64,000 nt of DNA from Primulina eburnea (GCF_022965805.1 NC_133101.1:21361054-21425053); one strand, 5' to 3'; counted from the first letter of the stretch, positions 45,755 through 58,217 are shown. Notes: generated from the sequence alone by a model not told the origin. Numbers and translations: made by a program.

Positions 45755-46112
45755 ACTTTGAGAGGTTTTTTAACCTTAGGAAATCTCCCAGCATGTGTTC
45801 TGCCTGATCATTTATAGATGTTGTCCCAGATGTTGCAACATCTCGGACAACACCTAACATGCATGTGCACTTTAAGATTTAGGCATTCTGCATTACATTC
45901 ATATTGTGATATGTTGTGTTGAAACTGTGTAGCATAGTTTTCTGATGCACTTACAATTTCTTGTTATTTTTTAAACTTCACACCTATACATGTGAGACAT
46001 TGTCTAAAAGGATTTGAAGAATGATCATTTGACTCTTAGCAATGAGACAAGTAATCCGAGAGAAATTGAAATATAAACATTAACAATGTTGGGTCTGTGT
46101 TTTGAAGGAAAG

Positions 46113-46274
46113 ATGGAAAAAGCTACTTAAAGGAGCCCAATGAAGGTTGTTCTTCTAGTGTGGGAGCTACCCCTTCTAAATACTAACACAGAGACAAGAG
46201 AAAATGGAAAAAGCTACCTAGAAGAGTCTAACGAAGACTGTTCTTATAGTGTGAGAGCTACCACTTCTATGATC
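46113..46274. repeat. 91-bp tandem duplication in the pol to env-like spacer
   Basis: ATGGAAAAAGCTAC(T/C)TA begins both copies, at 46113 and 46204, and AGTGTG(G/A)GAGCTACC recurs. The copies differ at about 15 positions. Confidence 0.8.
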
Positions 46275-46681
46275 AGAAAATTGTTAAGTCACTGAGTGTG
46301 AAGAAAATCAAAATTGTGTTTCTGGAATTGTGCGTGTTGTCGGAAGATGTTGCCAACATTTGTGACAACATTTCATCTGTAAACATATCTCATATTTGTT
46401 CTCTTGTTTCTCTTTCTGTTACATTCTGTTATTAGGCACAAATAGGTCATGCATAAACATATCATTGTGAATATTGTTGAGTCATAAGGATATGAGTATT
46501 TCAACAAAGAAGAATTCGATGAAAATTCCAACTTGGCTAAACTTCGAATTTCAGTGATCTTTCATGTTAAGTGGAGTTTAAATTCGATATGAGTTTATTT
46601 CTGGAATTTTTGAACTACTATTGTGCGAATTATCTCAGTAATTGCTTGAAAAGATTAACGGCTAGATTTTACGGGTTTTTT

Positions 46682-47428
46682 TAGGGGTGATCAAATTTTT
46701 TTTACTAACCGTCCAAACCGCCCGAATCGAATTGTACCGCACTGTTTTTCATAATATTTTATAAAAACCGCAATTAAAAATATTAATCATAAACCGCACC
46801 GCATACGCGGTTCGGTTATTTTTTTGACAAGAACCGCACCAAACTGCACCGCCTAAACCGCTTGTCATAATATTAGGCATTGAATTATAATAATTTGTAA
46901 ATAATATATTCAAATAAATAAGTCATCATTCATTATATCACAACTCTCTTCAAAATTATTATTTTTACAAATAAAACATATCATTTTCTTAATTATTCTT
47001 CATATTAGTCTTTTATTAAAGTATTTATTTCTTTTGTTACAATATTTTGTTTGAAGTTTGAAAGTAAAAAAAAAGAATAAAATAGTGTAAATGTCATTTT
47101 TGTTGTGAATAAGTTCTGTTAAATTATTAACTTAGTTTTGAATCTTTATTATTGTTTTATCTATTTTTAATTTTGTATGCTTTGAACTATATTTTATATT
47201 TGAAAATAATATATTGTTGTTTTTTTCAAATAAATTAGAATATATTTTCTGATACTTTTCATTAAAAAAACCGTAAACCGACTGTAACCGCTTGAAACTG
47301 CTCAAAACCGCAAGGCTAATTTTCCATGTAAAATTGCAATTAATTTTTCAAATAACTAACCGACCGCATATGGCAATTCGGTTTGAATTTTTTTAAAATA
47401 ACCGCAAAACCGCACCGTGATCACCCTA
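46682..47428. mobile_element. hAT-like MITE
   Basis: The ends TAGGGGTGATCA and TGATCACCCTA form an imperfect terminal inverted repeat. Both subterminal regions are full of AACCGC/GCGGTT words, usual for hAT elements. Flanking 8-mers GGTTTTTT and ATTTTTTT match at 6 positions, so the target duplication is uncertain in this T-rich site. There is no transposase. Confidence 0.7.
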
Positions 47429-47629
47429 ATTTTTTTTTATCGTTGCACCGTGCTTCATGATTATCCTCCTAATTTACACCGCTTAATTCACATTATACAC
47501 GGTCTTACTGTTCTGCAAACCCTAGGCATTCAAATTCGTCCCGGTGATATTTCATTCCTTCTCTCTGTTAGCGTTTAATCGATTCCAATTTTTTGATTCT
47601 CTTATCTGTTCGGAATTAACTTGTGTAAA

Positions 47630-49572
47630 TGGCAGGAAAGGGATACGATCTTCTTGATATCCAAAGTTAAAGGGTCATACCGAGAATGTTGCTCCACCCC
47701 CGCAACATCAGCAGTAACACCCCCTGCACAGAACCTCCAGAGCATTCCTGCTGTTCTAGCTCCGGAACCCTTAGAGGTCATTGCTCCAGGAGAGCCAGGG
47801 AATCCTGTAGACCTCGAAAATCCACCTATGTTCAGGTTCCCCATTCCACCTTGACCACAAGTGCGATGCTCAAAAAGACAGACAGGGTATAACCCTGATC
47901 TCACACCAGGAAAGCGATTCTGCTACAAGGGACAACCCTCAACTTGTCCATCACTTATTGACCTTGCGGAAACTTCTGGAGATGACTGTGACGATGCTGA
48001 CTATGAATTGGAGGCTCGTAAAAAGATTCAGCATGCACATGAAGGTATCCCTCCAACTGCTGAGACTAAAACATCTGATAAATCCGACTCCACGTCATCT
48101 GGTAAGCCCTCTTCAAACTCCTCTGATACTGTACCAGTGACTGAACAGAAGGTACCATCCTCAATTGATGAGGATGAAGTATCGTTGGCACAAGTGTTGG
48201 CCGATTTGAAAAAGACCAAGAAGAATATCCCTACATCTCCTGCACATGTCTCTCCTGTCCAGCACGCGCCTGAGGAGATGAGAGAATCTATCGACACCCT
48301 ATCTGAGAATGAAGACTCTGGTTCACACTCTCACCATTCTGAGGGAGCTTCTGATGAGGACCCTGCCTATGTTAATACAAAAGATGAAGATGTTCCTGCT
48401 CCTACGGATGTTGTGTCCGATGTTGAGGACATTTCGGACAACACTGATCTCACTAATTATGATTTGGATAGAAGCTTCCACACCAAGTTCTATACAGAGG
48501 CGGCGTTCTCACAATGGTCTTTTACACTAATCGGGATTTTGTTGAAGAACGTAATACTGACATGGAAGCCTTCTCCAGAAACAATTTGATCCAGTTCCTC
48601 AAATCACAATGAATGTTGTCTAAGGTGACTGTTGTGTTACCATTCTGCCGCAAACCTGTACTAGAATTCTACGCCAACATTTCACTCAGCGTAGGTGATG
48701 AGAGATCGACTAAATTTGGTCGATTCTTTGTGCGCAACAGGGTGTACAACTTCAGCCCCCAAGTCATCAATGCCCACGACAGCACACTGAAATTGATGAA
48801 GGTCCTCAATCGGACCTTAATGAGATGATTTTCGTCCTGACTGGTGGATTGGTTCGCCAGTTTTCTGCCCATCCAGATAAAGTTTCGGCTGCTAATCTTA
48901 CGTCCATGTACTCAATCCTCCACAAGGTCGCTATCCGAAACTGGACCCCAACCACCAACACCACGGTGGTCACAAAGTCCCAGGCCATCACACTGTTTGC
49001 AATTGGTAATTGCACTCTGAATTTCGGAAGGCTTGTCTTCAAGACAGTAATGCAGTATGCTGATGGAGGGATGAAATCCTCCAAGCTGCCTTTTCCTCTG
49101 TCATTTACGGTATTTCGAGTCACAAGGGTTTATTAAGGACATAACAGAACACTCCACAGATACCAGTGGACTGTTGAAGATCGTTTATGCTCTTTTCAAG
49201 GGAAACAAGAAGGTTGATCTTCCTTGGTGCGAGCCACGTAATAATTCCGCAACACCTAATGGACCGCCAAGCACTCATGCTCCTCCAACGGCCACTGCTT
49301 TCATCATGCTCACTGTCCCAGAAGTGCAAGCACACATTGATCATGCCATGGCCAAAATTGAGCAAGCAAAGGCCGATATTGCCTACTATGAAGATTTGGC
49401 TGCACACTTCCGGCTACTGTTGCAGGTAGCAGTATTTCCCGGACAAAACGGGGGAGATGATGATCAAACGGAGGCTGGTCCATCAGGGACCAATGGTTAT
49501 CAGGAGGATATTGATGATTATGATGAAGAAGAGGAGATAGATGAAGGGGATGGAGGAGATGATGAAGTTTAA
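47630..49572 (+). pseudogene. SIRE-type 3' env-like coding region, fragmented
   Basis: Fragments lie in several frames: 47861-48589, 48613-48828, 48825-49136 and 49174-49572. The first is Ser/Asp/Glu-rich and low in order. The middle part contains LEFYANISLSV and RVYNFSPQVINA, the pattern of a domain shared by plant retrotransposons and often called env-like or putative plant transposon protein. The last has a coiled-coil-like stretch (AMAKIEQAKADIAYYEDLAA) and ends in an acidic tail. No transmembrane segment was seen. Function is unknown; the assignment rests on position and weak pattern. Confidence 0.65.
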
Positions 49573-49844
49573 AGCGTTTAATTTATGTTTTTTTTTTGGT
49601 TTTAATGATGATGTTCGTGCTGTCTTATCTTGCTGATGTTTCTGTTTATGTTTTGTTTCTGCGCCTGATGTATTTACTTCGTAAACTGCTAATGAAATGG
49701 TGCAAGTGTTGTCTCAAGTGTTGCCAACAATTCTAACGACACTCGTGCTAACTTTATTTTATTCAGGAGGAGAAAAATTCTCTAACTCAGGGGAAGATGA
49801 TTTGAGCTAAACAAGGATAAATGTGTTTGATCTCATTTTGTCCA

Positions 49845-49866
49845 AGAAAGACAAAAAGAGGGAGAT
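49845..49866 (+). other. Polypurine tract of the SIRE-type element
   Basis: GAAAGACAAAAAGAGGGAGA directly precedes the 3' LTR start. Confidence 0.8.
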
Positions 49867-50424
49867 TGAAGAGAAATAATATTTCCGAATTTAGTTGATA
49901 TATTTTTTGATTCAAAATATTTCCCTAACAATATCTTTTCCTTGTTGATCTAATTGAGTATAATATTTAATATGGATTTTGTCTTTCTAAGATAATGAGA
50001 TAATTAAGCAAATATATTGTAGATATGCTATTTATGATTATGATTTAATGAGATATGGTATTAATGTTTAAAAAGAGTTTATGTTTAATTAAACTCTTAT
50101 TTTCCTTGTGTGATAGGTATCCTTGAGGAGAAAAAGTCTACACTTATAAATAAGAGATCAAGGACACTGGAGAAAGCTCTCTACCCACACGAACATATAT
50201 ATACGCACTTGTGCACGCCATGAACATCAGAGAAATAAGTTATCAAGGATCATGATGTTTTTGAAGAGTAGTGATCGCGTGCTGCCGTGAATGTTGAGGA
50301 CATCTGCAAACAACATCCGTAACGAAGTTGGCTGAACACTGTTTTCGTGGCTCCTCTTTTGGCATCACGTTTTTTTTTTTGCTTTCTTAATTGATGTTTT
50401 ATTATTGTTAAGTGTGTTAGAAAG
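49867..50424 (+). repeat. 3' LTR of the SIRE-type element, truncated
   Basis: It is collinear with the 5' LTR up to GTGTTAGAAAG, then diverges. About 320 bp of the LTR end are missing. Confidence 0.85.
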
Positions 50425-50905
50425 CTTATGTAGTGTAATAATTTTTAAAATTTTTTAGTAAATGTAATTTAAAATTTTATGAAGTTTTGTGATTGGAACT
50501 CAATAAAATAAAATGAATGATGTTAATAATTTTGATTTTAAACTATTGTTTGTAATAAAAAAATATTTTTAAAAAGTACAAATAAAAGAAAAAATCAATA
50601 GATGAGAAAAGAATGAAAATTAGTGTTTGTATTGAGTATGTGAGTTTGAGATATTTCTCAATTAAATGTACATCCAAATCTTTAGGTTGAATCAAAGATA
50701 TTTTTTGACATTTTATTTTTGTGTTTTAGGCTATAATTCTTGTACATAATAGAATTACATGGAGTCAGTAAAGTTTATTGAGATTTTGAATACCTATAAA
50801 ATTCTGTATAGTTTTTAAAAGTCAAGTTTGAATACAACACGACCTTTTAAAATTCTATAAAAATTTACATTGAATATAACTAAACTTTTATAGAGTATAT
50901 AAATG
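50425..50905. other. AT-rich spacer
   Basis: No gene or terminus was recognised. The target site ATAAA of the next insertion is at the right edge. Confidence 0.5.
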
Positions 50906-52439
50906 TAGAACCCGTAAATTAGACTACGTATAAGCCATGCATAATTCTAGTATATAATTAAAATGATTTTTATTGCATGAGAATTTAAATTCTTTTCTTT
51001 AAATTTAATTACTTATTTTATGCAAGTAGTTTAGTTGCTATCTTTTCAGTTAATTAATTAAGGCCGGACTGGAGTTGGAGTAAAGAGATAAATTCTAATA
51101 TTTAGAAAATATTCCTAAAATTTATTTAAGTTATATAATAAGTTAATTTATTGTAAAAGAGAGTTTAAGTAATTATTTAAATAAGTTGAGATAAGTAGTA
51201 AATAAAGTTCAATAATTAATTCCTTACATCCCTAAAATATTTAACGGGTAGATAAAACACTAGAGATTTAAAATTCAATATTTAAAAAAAATTTTCCCTT
51301 TATTTTCTTAAGATTTTGGCCCCTTTAAATAAATTTAAAATTTGTTGTCAACCCATTTAAATAATAGTTTTCCCAATCCATTTCATGGTAGATAATTCCC
51401 TCAATTTAAATCCTCACTTAATTAATATTTAAGCAATATTCTACCATGTCTATCTAGAAATATCTTTCCCCATTTAATTAATAAAAATCGGTCACTTCAT
51501 TTAGGAGACTTAAAAAGTTTAGCATCTCAATTCTTTGAATTCTTTCCTTATCCATTTTCTTGGGAGATAACTATATCACAATAAATCTTCTATAATAATT
51601 AATTGAGCAAGATTCCACCCCACTTAGCTAGATAAAATCGGCCATCTCCCCATTTTTAAAAGATTTAATTGTTATTTTCAACTCATTCTTTAATTATCCT
51701 CCCTTAACCTTTTCTAGGTAATAATCTCCCAACTTTTAAATCTCTATCAAATCATTAATTAAACAATTTTTCCCCTTGCACCTAGACTTGATTTCAACCT
51801 AGTGCACCCCCTAATATCCTCTCAAAATCTTTTGATATGATAAACATTCCTTATCTCACCCACTCACTAGGATAGCAAGATTTATTCTTCCTCTTTATCT
51901 TGCAAATTTCCATCTATCTCCTAGTCATTGCCTCCCATCACCACCACCAAAATTTAGAGTGAAAATCAGAGCAAAATTCAGAGCAAATACTGAGAGAAAA
52001 ACCGTGAGAAACAAGAGGAAAAATCGAAGGAAAAACTAGGTAGAAAAGTGTACTCCGTCTCCTCCGCGCCGCGTCGTCGTTCCTTTTTGTTTTCTCCAAA
52101 ACAAATTATCCAGGCATGTTTATATCTTCCCTTGCTCTTCAATCAAGTCGTATATTTGTTTAAACCATATTTGTTCATGATTTTATTAGCAAAAACCGAA
52201 ATACATCAACCTATTTCAGAAAATGAACATGCAGAATTTTCGGTTTCCTTGCTACCTAACGTTTTCGATTGCTTTTGAGTGTTTCAGGTTCGGCTCGATC
52301 CTAGGCTCCCAAGGTTGCATCTAGACATGTACTAGGACATGTTATGATCATATTGGTCCATTCATTCGAGCCCCACACCCGCTGGAAACAAAAAATGACA
52401 GCAATTCCTCAAGCACAGCCCATGTGCACTCGATTTCTT

Positions 52440-53125
52440 GTGTCTTGCTGTCAAAGGGGGGGAGCTTCTGATCTTGGCTGCCCTAGGGGCCTATAGCCAT
52501 GGTTAGAACACTTCCCTATCATGTTTAAGACGTGACTAAGTCGCCCTTTTGGAAGCTTGGTCCATGGTGAGTCGGTTTTTAATTAAAAAAAACAAGAACA
52601 GCCCACAGCTCCTCGGCCCCTTCCCCATACAGCAAGTGTAGTTGCAATTTTTGTGGTGTGGTATGAATCTTGGTTGGCCTCTGGCCCATAGACATGGTTC
52701 ATAGTATACCCCTTGATGTCTAGATCGTGCAATGGTCAACCAAATGGCCACTGGAATGGTCCAGGACAGCAAGAAGCGTAGCAACACCCCGCGCGCACAG
52801 AATTGCTCTCGGGTGGGACTTTTCGATAGTTTCATGGTGTGGTTCGAATTGTGGCTGGCCTAGGGCCCTTAGCCATGGTTCAAATCATTCCTTAGGATGT
52901 TGGCAATAGGTTCTGGTCGGTGGTTCAAGCCCCAATGACCAGTAGCCTCGCAAACAATGCAAAGGAAACACAAGCATGCTGCTGTAACTTTTGACAGCAA
53001 GTGTGCTGTGGTTCAGAGGTGTGTTCCGGCATCTTGATTGGCTTTTAGCCCATGGCCTTGGACTAGACAGTACCTCATCATGTTAAGAAGGTCATTGTTT
53101 TGGCGGTTCGTGATTCGGATCATTT
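52440..53125. repeat. Four diverged tandem units of about 185 bp
   Basis: Anchor phrases GGGCCTATAGCCATGGTT, GGCCCATAGACATGGTT, GGGCCCTTAGCCATGGTT and AGCCCATGGCCTTGGAC recur at about 52487, 52683, 52864 and 53047. Each is followed by a related phrase (CCTATCATGTT, CCTTGATGTCT, CTTAGGATGTT, CTCATCATGTT). Confidence 0.75.
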
Positions 53126-53543
53126 TAGAGGTCGTACGAGAATTTACGGCGCAATGTGCCAAAATGACTCTCGAAAGAGCGTTTCACGTTTTGACCTCCA
53201 TTCACCAAGATTTCGACTTGTACAATTTTAGGAGCATTATTTCATCATTTTAAGAGTATTTTAATCATGACTAAACGTTGGTTCAGTGTTGGTTCGGGTT
53301 GGTATGGAATCATGATTAAATACAAAGTCGTTGGGTGTAATTGTCGCGTTTTCGGATTTAATTGCATAGTTTTGGTTAAGTAAATCAATTGCACAGTGAG
53401 CCTGGGAGCGATCCAACCCAATCAGTAAAATTATTACAGGATATTTAATTATGTTATTTAATTATATTACGTGCAAAATATTCATTTTGAGATTTATGCG
53501 ATATTGCTTGTGGTCACTTTACTATCGTGGGATTATTACTTCA

Positions 53544-53680
53544 CCCGGTCGTCAGTTACCGGTCAGTTCAGTTTTGTACCACCCAGTATACTGTGACATT
53601 AGTCTGATCAGACGATTATTATTTTACACGGTCGTCAGTTACCGGTCCCGGTCGTCAGTTACCAGTCAGTTCAGTTCAGG
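53544..53680. repeat. Repeated CGGTCGTCAGTTACCGGTC words
   Basis: GGTCGTCAGTTACC occurs three times, interleaved with CAGTCAGTTCAG-like words, giving several short inverted pairs (ACCGG/CCGGT). Confidence 0.75.
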
Positions 53681-54234
53681 GACCACTTGCGTAGACCATA
53701 ATCTCACCACAAAAATTATGACATGCTATTTTAGTACAGGGCTCCAAGGAGCAAACATTTTCACTATGATATTTTCAATTCAGTTATGCACGTACTATAA
53801 TTACCATTGAAATGATATTTTACGTTACACCTCATTACAAGATATTTTCACTTGCATGCGATTTTATTATTTATTTATTTGTTATTTATGATATATGTAT
53901 GCTGAGTTTTTAAACTTACTAGATTTGATTGTTGTAGGTATTGATGATGTCGGGATCGAGGGCGGGGACCGGTGAGCTAGCTTGGGTCGGCAGTAGTGGA
54001 ACCCGAGGACCTCATCTTTCAGCATTTATTATTTTATGATCAAACATTTTTCTGTCGTTGGATTAATTTTAAACGGCTATTTTGCAAACATTAAATTCTT
54101 CCGCTGCTACTTTTAAACATTATACATTATTTAACAGTTTATTTTGTGAATGAGATAATTTATTTAGTTTAAAAGAAATTTTTTTTAATTTTCCGCAAAT
54201 TTTCAAGTACGGATTTAGAGGCTTTTACAATAAA

Positions 54235-54544
54235 AGTCTAGTTTGAATATATTTAGACTTTCAAACTTCATAAAAATCATTAAAAGTCTAGAACCAATAC
54301 ACCTCTTGTACAACCAATGGAGACTAAAGTTAATTAATTGTACGTTAGTTAAAAAAGGAGAACTTGTCAAAAAATCCCTATTCTCATTCTCAATTTTCTC
54401 TTTACTCCCTACCCCACTAAAACTTTGTTTCAACTCCCCATATCTTTTAAATTTCTAAATTTACCCTTATATCTTTATTTTGAATAATTGATTTTTCACT
54501 TGTAAATAATGGCTCATCATGCTTCCGTAAAATAAATTAAATCT
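54235..54544. other. Spacer, no gene recognised
   Basis: AAAGTCTAG words recur (near 54233 and 54283) but no element boundary could be defined. Confidence 0.4.
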
Positions 54545-54758
54545 TTTACCTCTTTGACTGGAGTACCACCGGGTTATATCTACCGTATTTTACAGACTGC
54601 TCTTCACAGCCCAACCACGCGATCGCAACCTATGGTTACTGACGTAGATTCCTTCAGCAGTACTTGGGACAATCCTAATTCGTTTCCTACCTTAGAGTGT
54701 ACAATAAAAGATAAAATTTTGAAAATAATACATGAGAGGGGCTGAGAGCAAAGATATC

Positions 54759-54786
54759 TTTATTCAAACACAAAAATTTATTTATT
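54759..54786 (-). terminator. Cluster of AATAAA polyadenylation signals
   Basis: Three AATAAA words on the minus strand (54759-54764, 54777-54782, 54781-54786) lie about 155 bases after the TATA box. This compact spacing fits the terminally redundant RNA of caulimovirids. Confidence 0.55.
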
Positions 54787-54823
54787 ACATAGTAACCTCC
54801 TGTAGAGGAGAAGAAACTTGTTT

Positions 54824-54840
54824 AGCTACTCATAGTAGCT
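54824..54840. repeat. Perfect short hairpin in the putative leader
   Basis: AGCTACT-CAT-AGTAGCT forms a 7-bp stem with a 3-nt loop between the TATA box and the polyadenylation signals. Confidence 0.6.
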
Positions 54841-54940
54841 GAACTTACTACACACATAAACTTGAAAGAGAATTATTACGAATGGTTTTTGAAGAAAAAT
54901 GAAGAGGTTGATCGATATCTTCATCTTTCTTCTGCCTGCT

Positions 54941-54948
54941 TATTTATA
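54941..54948 (-). promoter_or_regulatory. 35S-like TATA box of the pararetrovirus
   Basis: The minus strand reads CTTCTATAAATAAGCAGG. TATAAATA after the last viral gene and before the polyadenylation cluster is where the pregenomic promoter of caulimovirids lies. Activity is not shown. Confidence 0.55.
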
Positions 54949-55473
54949 GAAGGTTTCCTTCGGATTTGAAACTCGGAATTCAAATCTTCATAAGCCTTTA
55001 CAGCTTGCTTGGGGGCCATATAGTGGTTGAGTGGTCATTTCCTGCAATGTCTTTTTCTAAATTATTAATCTAGACATCAACTTTTCCCATTCTTTTATTT
55101 CACCGCACTGCCAGTAGGAATGCATTTGAAAAAGATCAGCTGTAATTTCGTCCCCTTTTTCTTGGAACGTTTGAGCTAATGATCTGAGGGCTTTTATCTC
55201 CTTCCTTTCACACTTGAGTTTTCTTTTTAAAACCTTCAGATATGTAAATACATTTTCTTTAGGTTTCTTTCTTGGTGTGTTTCACTGGTTCCAATCTGTC
55301 ATTATTTATAGATGAAACTTTCGGGACCAGTTATCTTGTTTTTATTTATTGGATTCCCTTTTTAAATTAGGTATTCAATGATCCTTGTCATTTTCCTCCC
55401 ATTATTGGTGGTCCTGTCCTTCCACTCACATGGTGAGTTTACTTTTGCTTAGTGGGTTAGTCACATGTCTCAT

Positions 55474-56880
55474 TTAACTTTGTCGAGGAATCTTTGGCTT
55501 TCGTTGTCCTCGAGGAAAACGTGATTGTGGTCCATCCCCACTTGTGCTTGTGTCGGTAAAGTGTTTGCGATCAGATCTCGGTTTGAATCCTTTACCGAAT
55601 TCAGGTTCCTTCTGGTTTTGGCATTCAAAGCAAATGTTTTCTGACCATCTTCCTATATGTGCCATGTTACAGAATTTTCGGCGAGTCATTTACAAATCTC
55701 ATTAAGTAATACAACTCTGGCCTTTCCTTGTTGATGTAACAAGGGTTCTTTACTGTCCGGCAGCTTGCTGTTCCACAAAAGATTTCTCTTTTTCACGAAT
55801 AAATCTTCTGCAAAACTTGTGGTTTTTCCTGTCATGGTGTTTAGCAGGAATGATCCGTTCACTGAATTATTATAAAATTTGAACGGGAACTTGACTTTTT
55901 CCATCTCAGTGAGACAGACCCATAAACCCCATGCTCTACGTGTAGATATATCATCTTCAAAAATTGAAGCAACCAGGGGTGTTTCTTCTGTTAGAGTGTC
56001 CTTGATAAATTTTGGACATTTGTATCCGGCCTCCTTAACTTAATGAAATGAAAGGCTTCATGGGAGCCTTTTCCTGCTGGTTCTGGTGCTGCACTAAAAA
56101 AGTATAGTTTCAAAACATCTCCTCTGGACAAATAATCATTATTCGCCCAAGTCTCGTGAACAGCTTCCTGGATCCACTTTGGTAGACCTGAGATTTCCGG
56201 AAAGCTGGGTGATGTAGTATAAACTGAGGCAAGAGCCTCAAATTCATACCATGCTTTAACCTCCTTTGGATATGAATTTGGTTTCATCCATACCCTTGGA
56301 TATTTTCCTGAAACTTCAACCCTGTTAGTAGCTGGGTTAATTCCAATTATTGTTTTCAATTTCTCCCAATTCTGCTGATAAACCTGAAATGGAGAAATTG
56401 TTGCTTCGTTAGTACCAACCTTAGATTTGCCTTTGTCAATACGAGACCTAAGGTTGATCTCTCTTTCTCTTCAATCCCCGAGGTGAAGGGTTGACTTGAA
56501 GACTCAAGATAAGGATCAGGAGTCTCAATTTTTGTTTCAGCTGACTCATCTGATGATGATCCCGACTTAACACTTGTGCAAGGGGTATTTGAATCCCCTG
56601 GTACAGGTATAGAGTCCTATACTCGAGAACTCTCCATTTGGGAAACCAATGTCTTCTCAATGCCTTGGAGAATAGGCCTTTGCATTACAGACCATAACTG
56701 AGTATATGTCTGTAAACATCCTGTAATTCGATCAGAGACAATTCTCTTATCAGCTTGTTGTAGCTTTCCCACAACTTCTGCGTTAACGGCCAACTTGTTG
56801 AACTCGGTTTGAAGCATTTCAAGGAGTTTCCTCAAATGCCTCTGCATCTTGATAACAACATCAATGTCAATGATGTCCAT
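55474..56880 (-). pseudogene. Last pararetroviral gene region (position of the transactivator)
   Basis: Fragments are 56880-56617, 56660-56448, 56359-55991, 55904-55686 and 55689-55474, in changing frames. The first looks helical (QRHLRKLLEMLQTEFNKLAV). The middle has the composition of a folded protein (GLPKWIQEAVHETWANNDYL). The last carries a CX3H...CX2C cluster (CNMAHIGRWSENICFEC) and a basic Ser/Arg-rich tail. Position suggests the inclusion-body/transactivator gene, which in some relatives has a C-terminal zinc finger, but no diagnostic motif was recognised. The junction at 55689-55686 is an ATGA start-stop overlap. Confidence 0.45.
55714..55754 (-). repeat. 41-bp direct repeat, copy near the end of the virus
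   Basis: It matches 61604-61644 at 39 of 41 positions. It contains CCTTGTTGATGTAACAAGG (55726-55744), an 8-bp palindrome with one mismatch, and on the minus strand encodes EPLLHQQGKARVV. Confidence 0.9.
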
Positions 56881-56889
56881 CTCTTGTTA

Positions 56890-58217
56890 AAAAATCTGCA
56901 AGAATATTTTCATGAGATTTTATTATCATAATATCAAAATTATAATTCTGACATAGTGCTTGCCATCTTAATAATCTGGCTTTCTCAGGTTTAGATTCAA
57001 TTCTATTCCTTAAGAAAGCTTTCGCCTGTGTATTATCAACTTTCAAAGTGAATTTCTTTGTTAGTAAGAATAATGGACATTTTTCAAAAGCCCTTTTTAC
57101 TGCATAAAATTCTTTCTCGTTGATATGCCATTTGATGGCTTCTGCATCTGAGAATAACCCACTACAATATCTACGTGGTTGTTCTCCATCTGGTGTGAGT
57201 TTAGTAAGAACTGCTGTCCACTAATGATCACTGGCATCGGTATACAATACAAGATCATCTTCGTCTTGAGGAATAGCCATTTTTGGAAGATTTTTACAAA
57301 CATTCTTTAAATGGATAAGTCCTTCTGTGTGTTCTTTTGTCCATATAAATTTTGAATCCTTTTTCAATAATGGACTAAACACCTTCCTGTGTTTTGCTAG
57401 GTTTTTTATAAACATCCCAGCAAAATTAGCAACTCCTAAGAAACTTTGAAGTTGCTTCTTGCTTTGAGATTTTCTGGAAAATTCTGCACCTTTTCCACTA
57501 TGTGTTCTTGCAGAATTATTCCTGACTCATCGATTTCAATTCCGAGGAATTCAATATTACTTGTAGCAATGATTGTTTTCTTTTCAGATAAAACCAGTCC
57601 TTCTTTCTTGCAAACATTAGAGAAAATCTCAAAATGCTTAACATGTTCATTCATATCTTTAGATGCTATTAAAACATCGTCAATGTAAACAAACATAAAC
57701 TTAAAATAATTTTTATAAAAATTATCCATCTTTCTTTGAAATATCTGGGGTGAATTAACCAATTCCATTGGTAATACTTCTCAAATATAATGTCCTTGAG
57801 GTGTGGAGAAAGCTGTGAATTTCTTGCTTTCTTCATGCATCCGAATCTGATAGAATCCGGATTTGCAATCAAATTTAGAGATATCTTGGCATTGCGAATG
57901 CAATTAAACAAGTGTTCTCTACTAAGTATAAAATACCCATCAAACTCCAGAATCTTATTAATTTCTTGATAATTAATACCAAGTCTGGGTTTTCCTCTTT
58001 TAATCTCACCGTGATTTCTTACCAGAAAACCTGGACTGCTATAAAGTGACATACCTGCTTTGATCAAACCAAGTTCCAAATGTTCCTTGATTATAATCTG
58101 CATATCCCTTTGATCAATGATATTCATTGAGGTAGACTTGCAACGGGCAAATTCATATTCTTTGCCTTCCTTAATCTTAAGGCAAGCTTTGAGTTGATTT
58201 CGGTCCCACCATGCCAA
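56890..58217 (-). pseudogene. Pararetroviral RT-RNase H
   Basis: The RT start has the family pattern around SLYSSPGFLVRNHG and KPRLGINYQEIN (58217-57669). After a frame change near 57790-57770 the palm continues with the active site VYIDDVLIAS (57768-57436). RNase H begins with LYTDASDH near 57225 in a third frame and continues to about 56890. Frame changes near 57780, 57430 and 57220 make the product untranslatable as a whole. In active relatives this enzyme copies the pregenomic RNA. Confidence 0.85.

Larger units (their letters stand above)
37820..50424 (+). mobile_element. SIRE-type Ty1/copia retrotransposon, degenerate
   Basis: The 5' LTR is 37820-38698, and the 3' LTR starts at 49867 and is cut short at 50424. 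The order gag, protease, integrase, RT, RNase H is that of copia. It is followed by a long spacer and an extra 3' coding region, which marks the SIRE/Maximus lineage. The LTRs differ at roughly a tenth of positions in the stretches compared by eye, mostly transitions. Every coding domain contains stops or frameshifts, so the insertion is old. Later insertions are a gypsy solo LTR (41788-43737) and a hAT MITE (46682-47428). A 5-bp target duplication cannot be tested because the right end is missing. Confidence 0.88.
50906..54229 (+). mobile_element. Ty3/gypsy solo LTR, 3.3 kb
   Basis: It starts TGTAGAACCCG and ends AGAGGCTTTTACA, with perfect ATAAA duplications (50901-50905 and 54230-54234). 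The end TTTTCCGCAAATTTTCAAGTAC matches the end of the Tekay 2 LTR (TTTTTCCGCAAATTTTAAGTA), so it belongs to a related chromovirus. It has no coding sequence. At 3324 bp it is long for a plant LTR. It contains tandem repeats at about 52440-53125 and 53544-53680. Confidence 0.9.

Noticed and set aside
54554..54745. 63-codon plus-strand frame beside the pararetrovirus
   Set aside because: No recognisable motif and opposite strand to the viral genes; it may be viral leader sequence read backwards.
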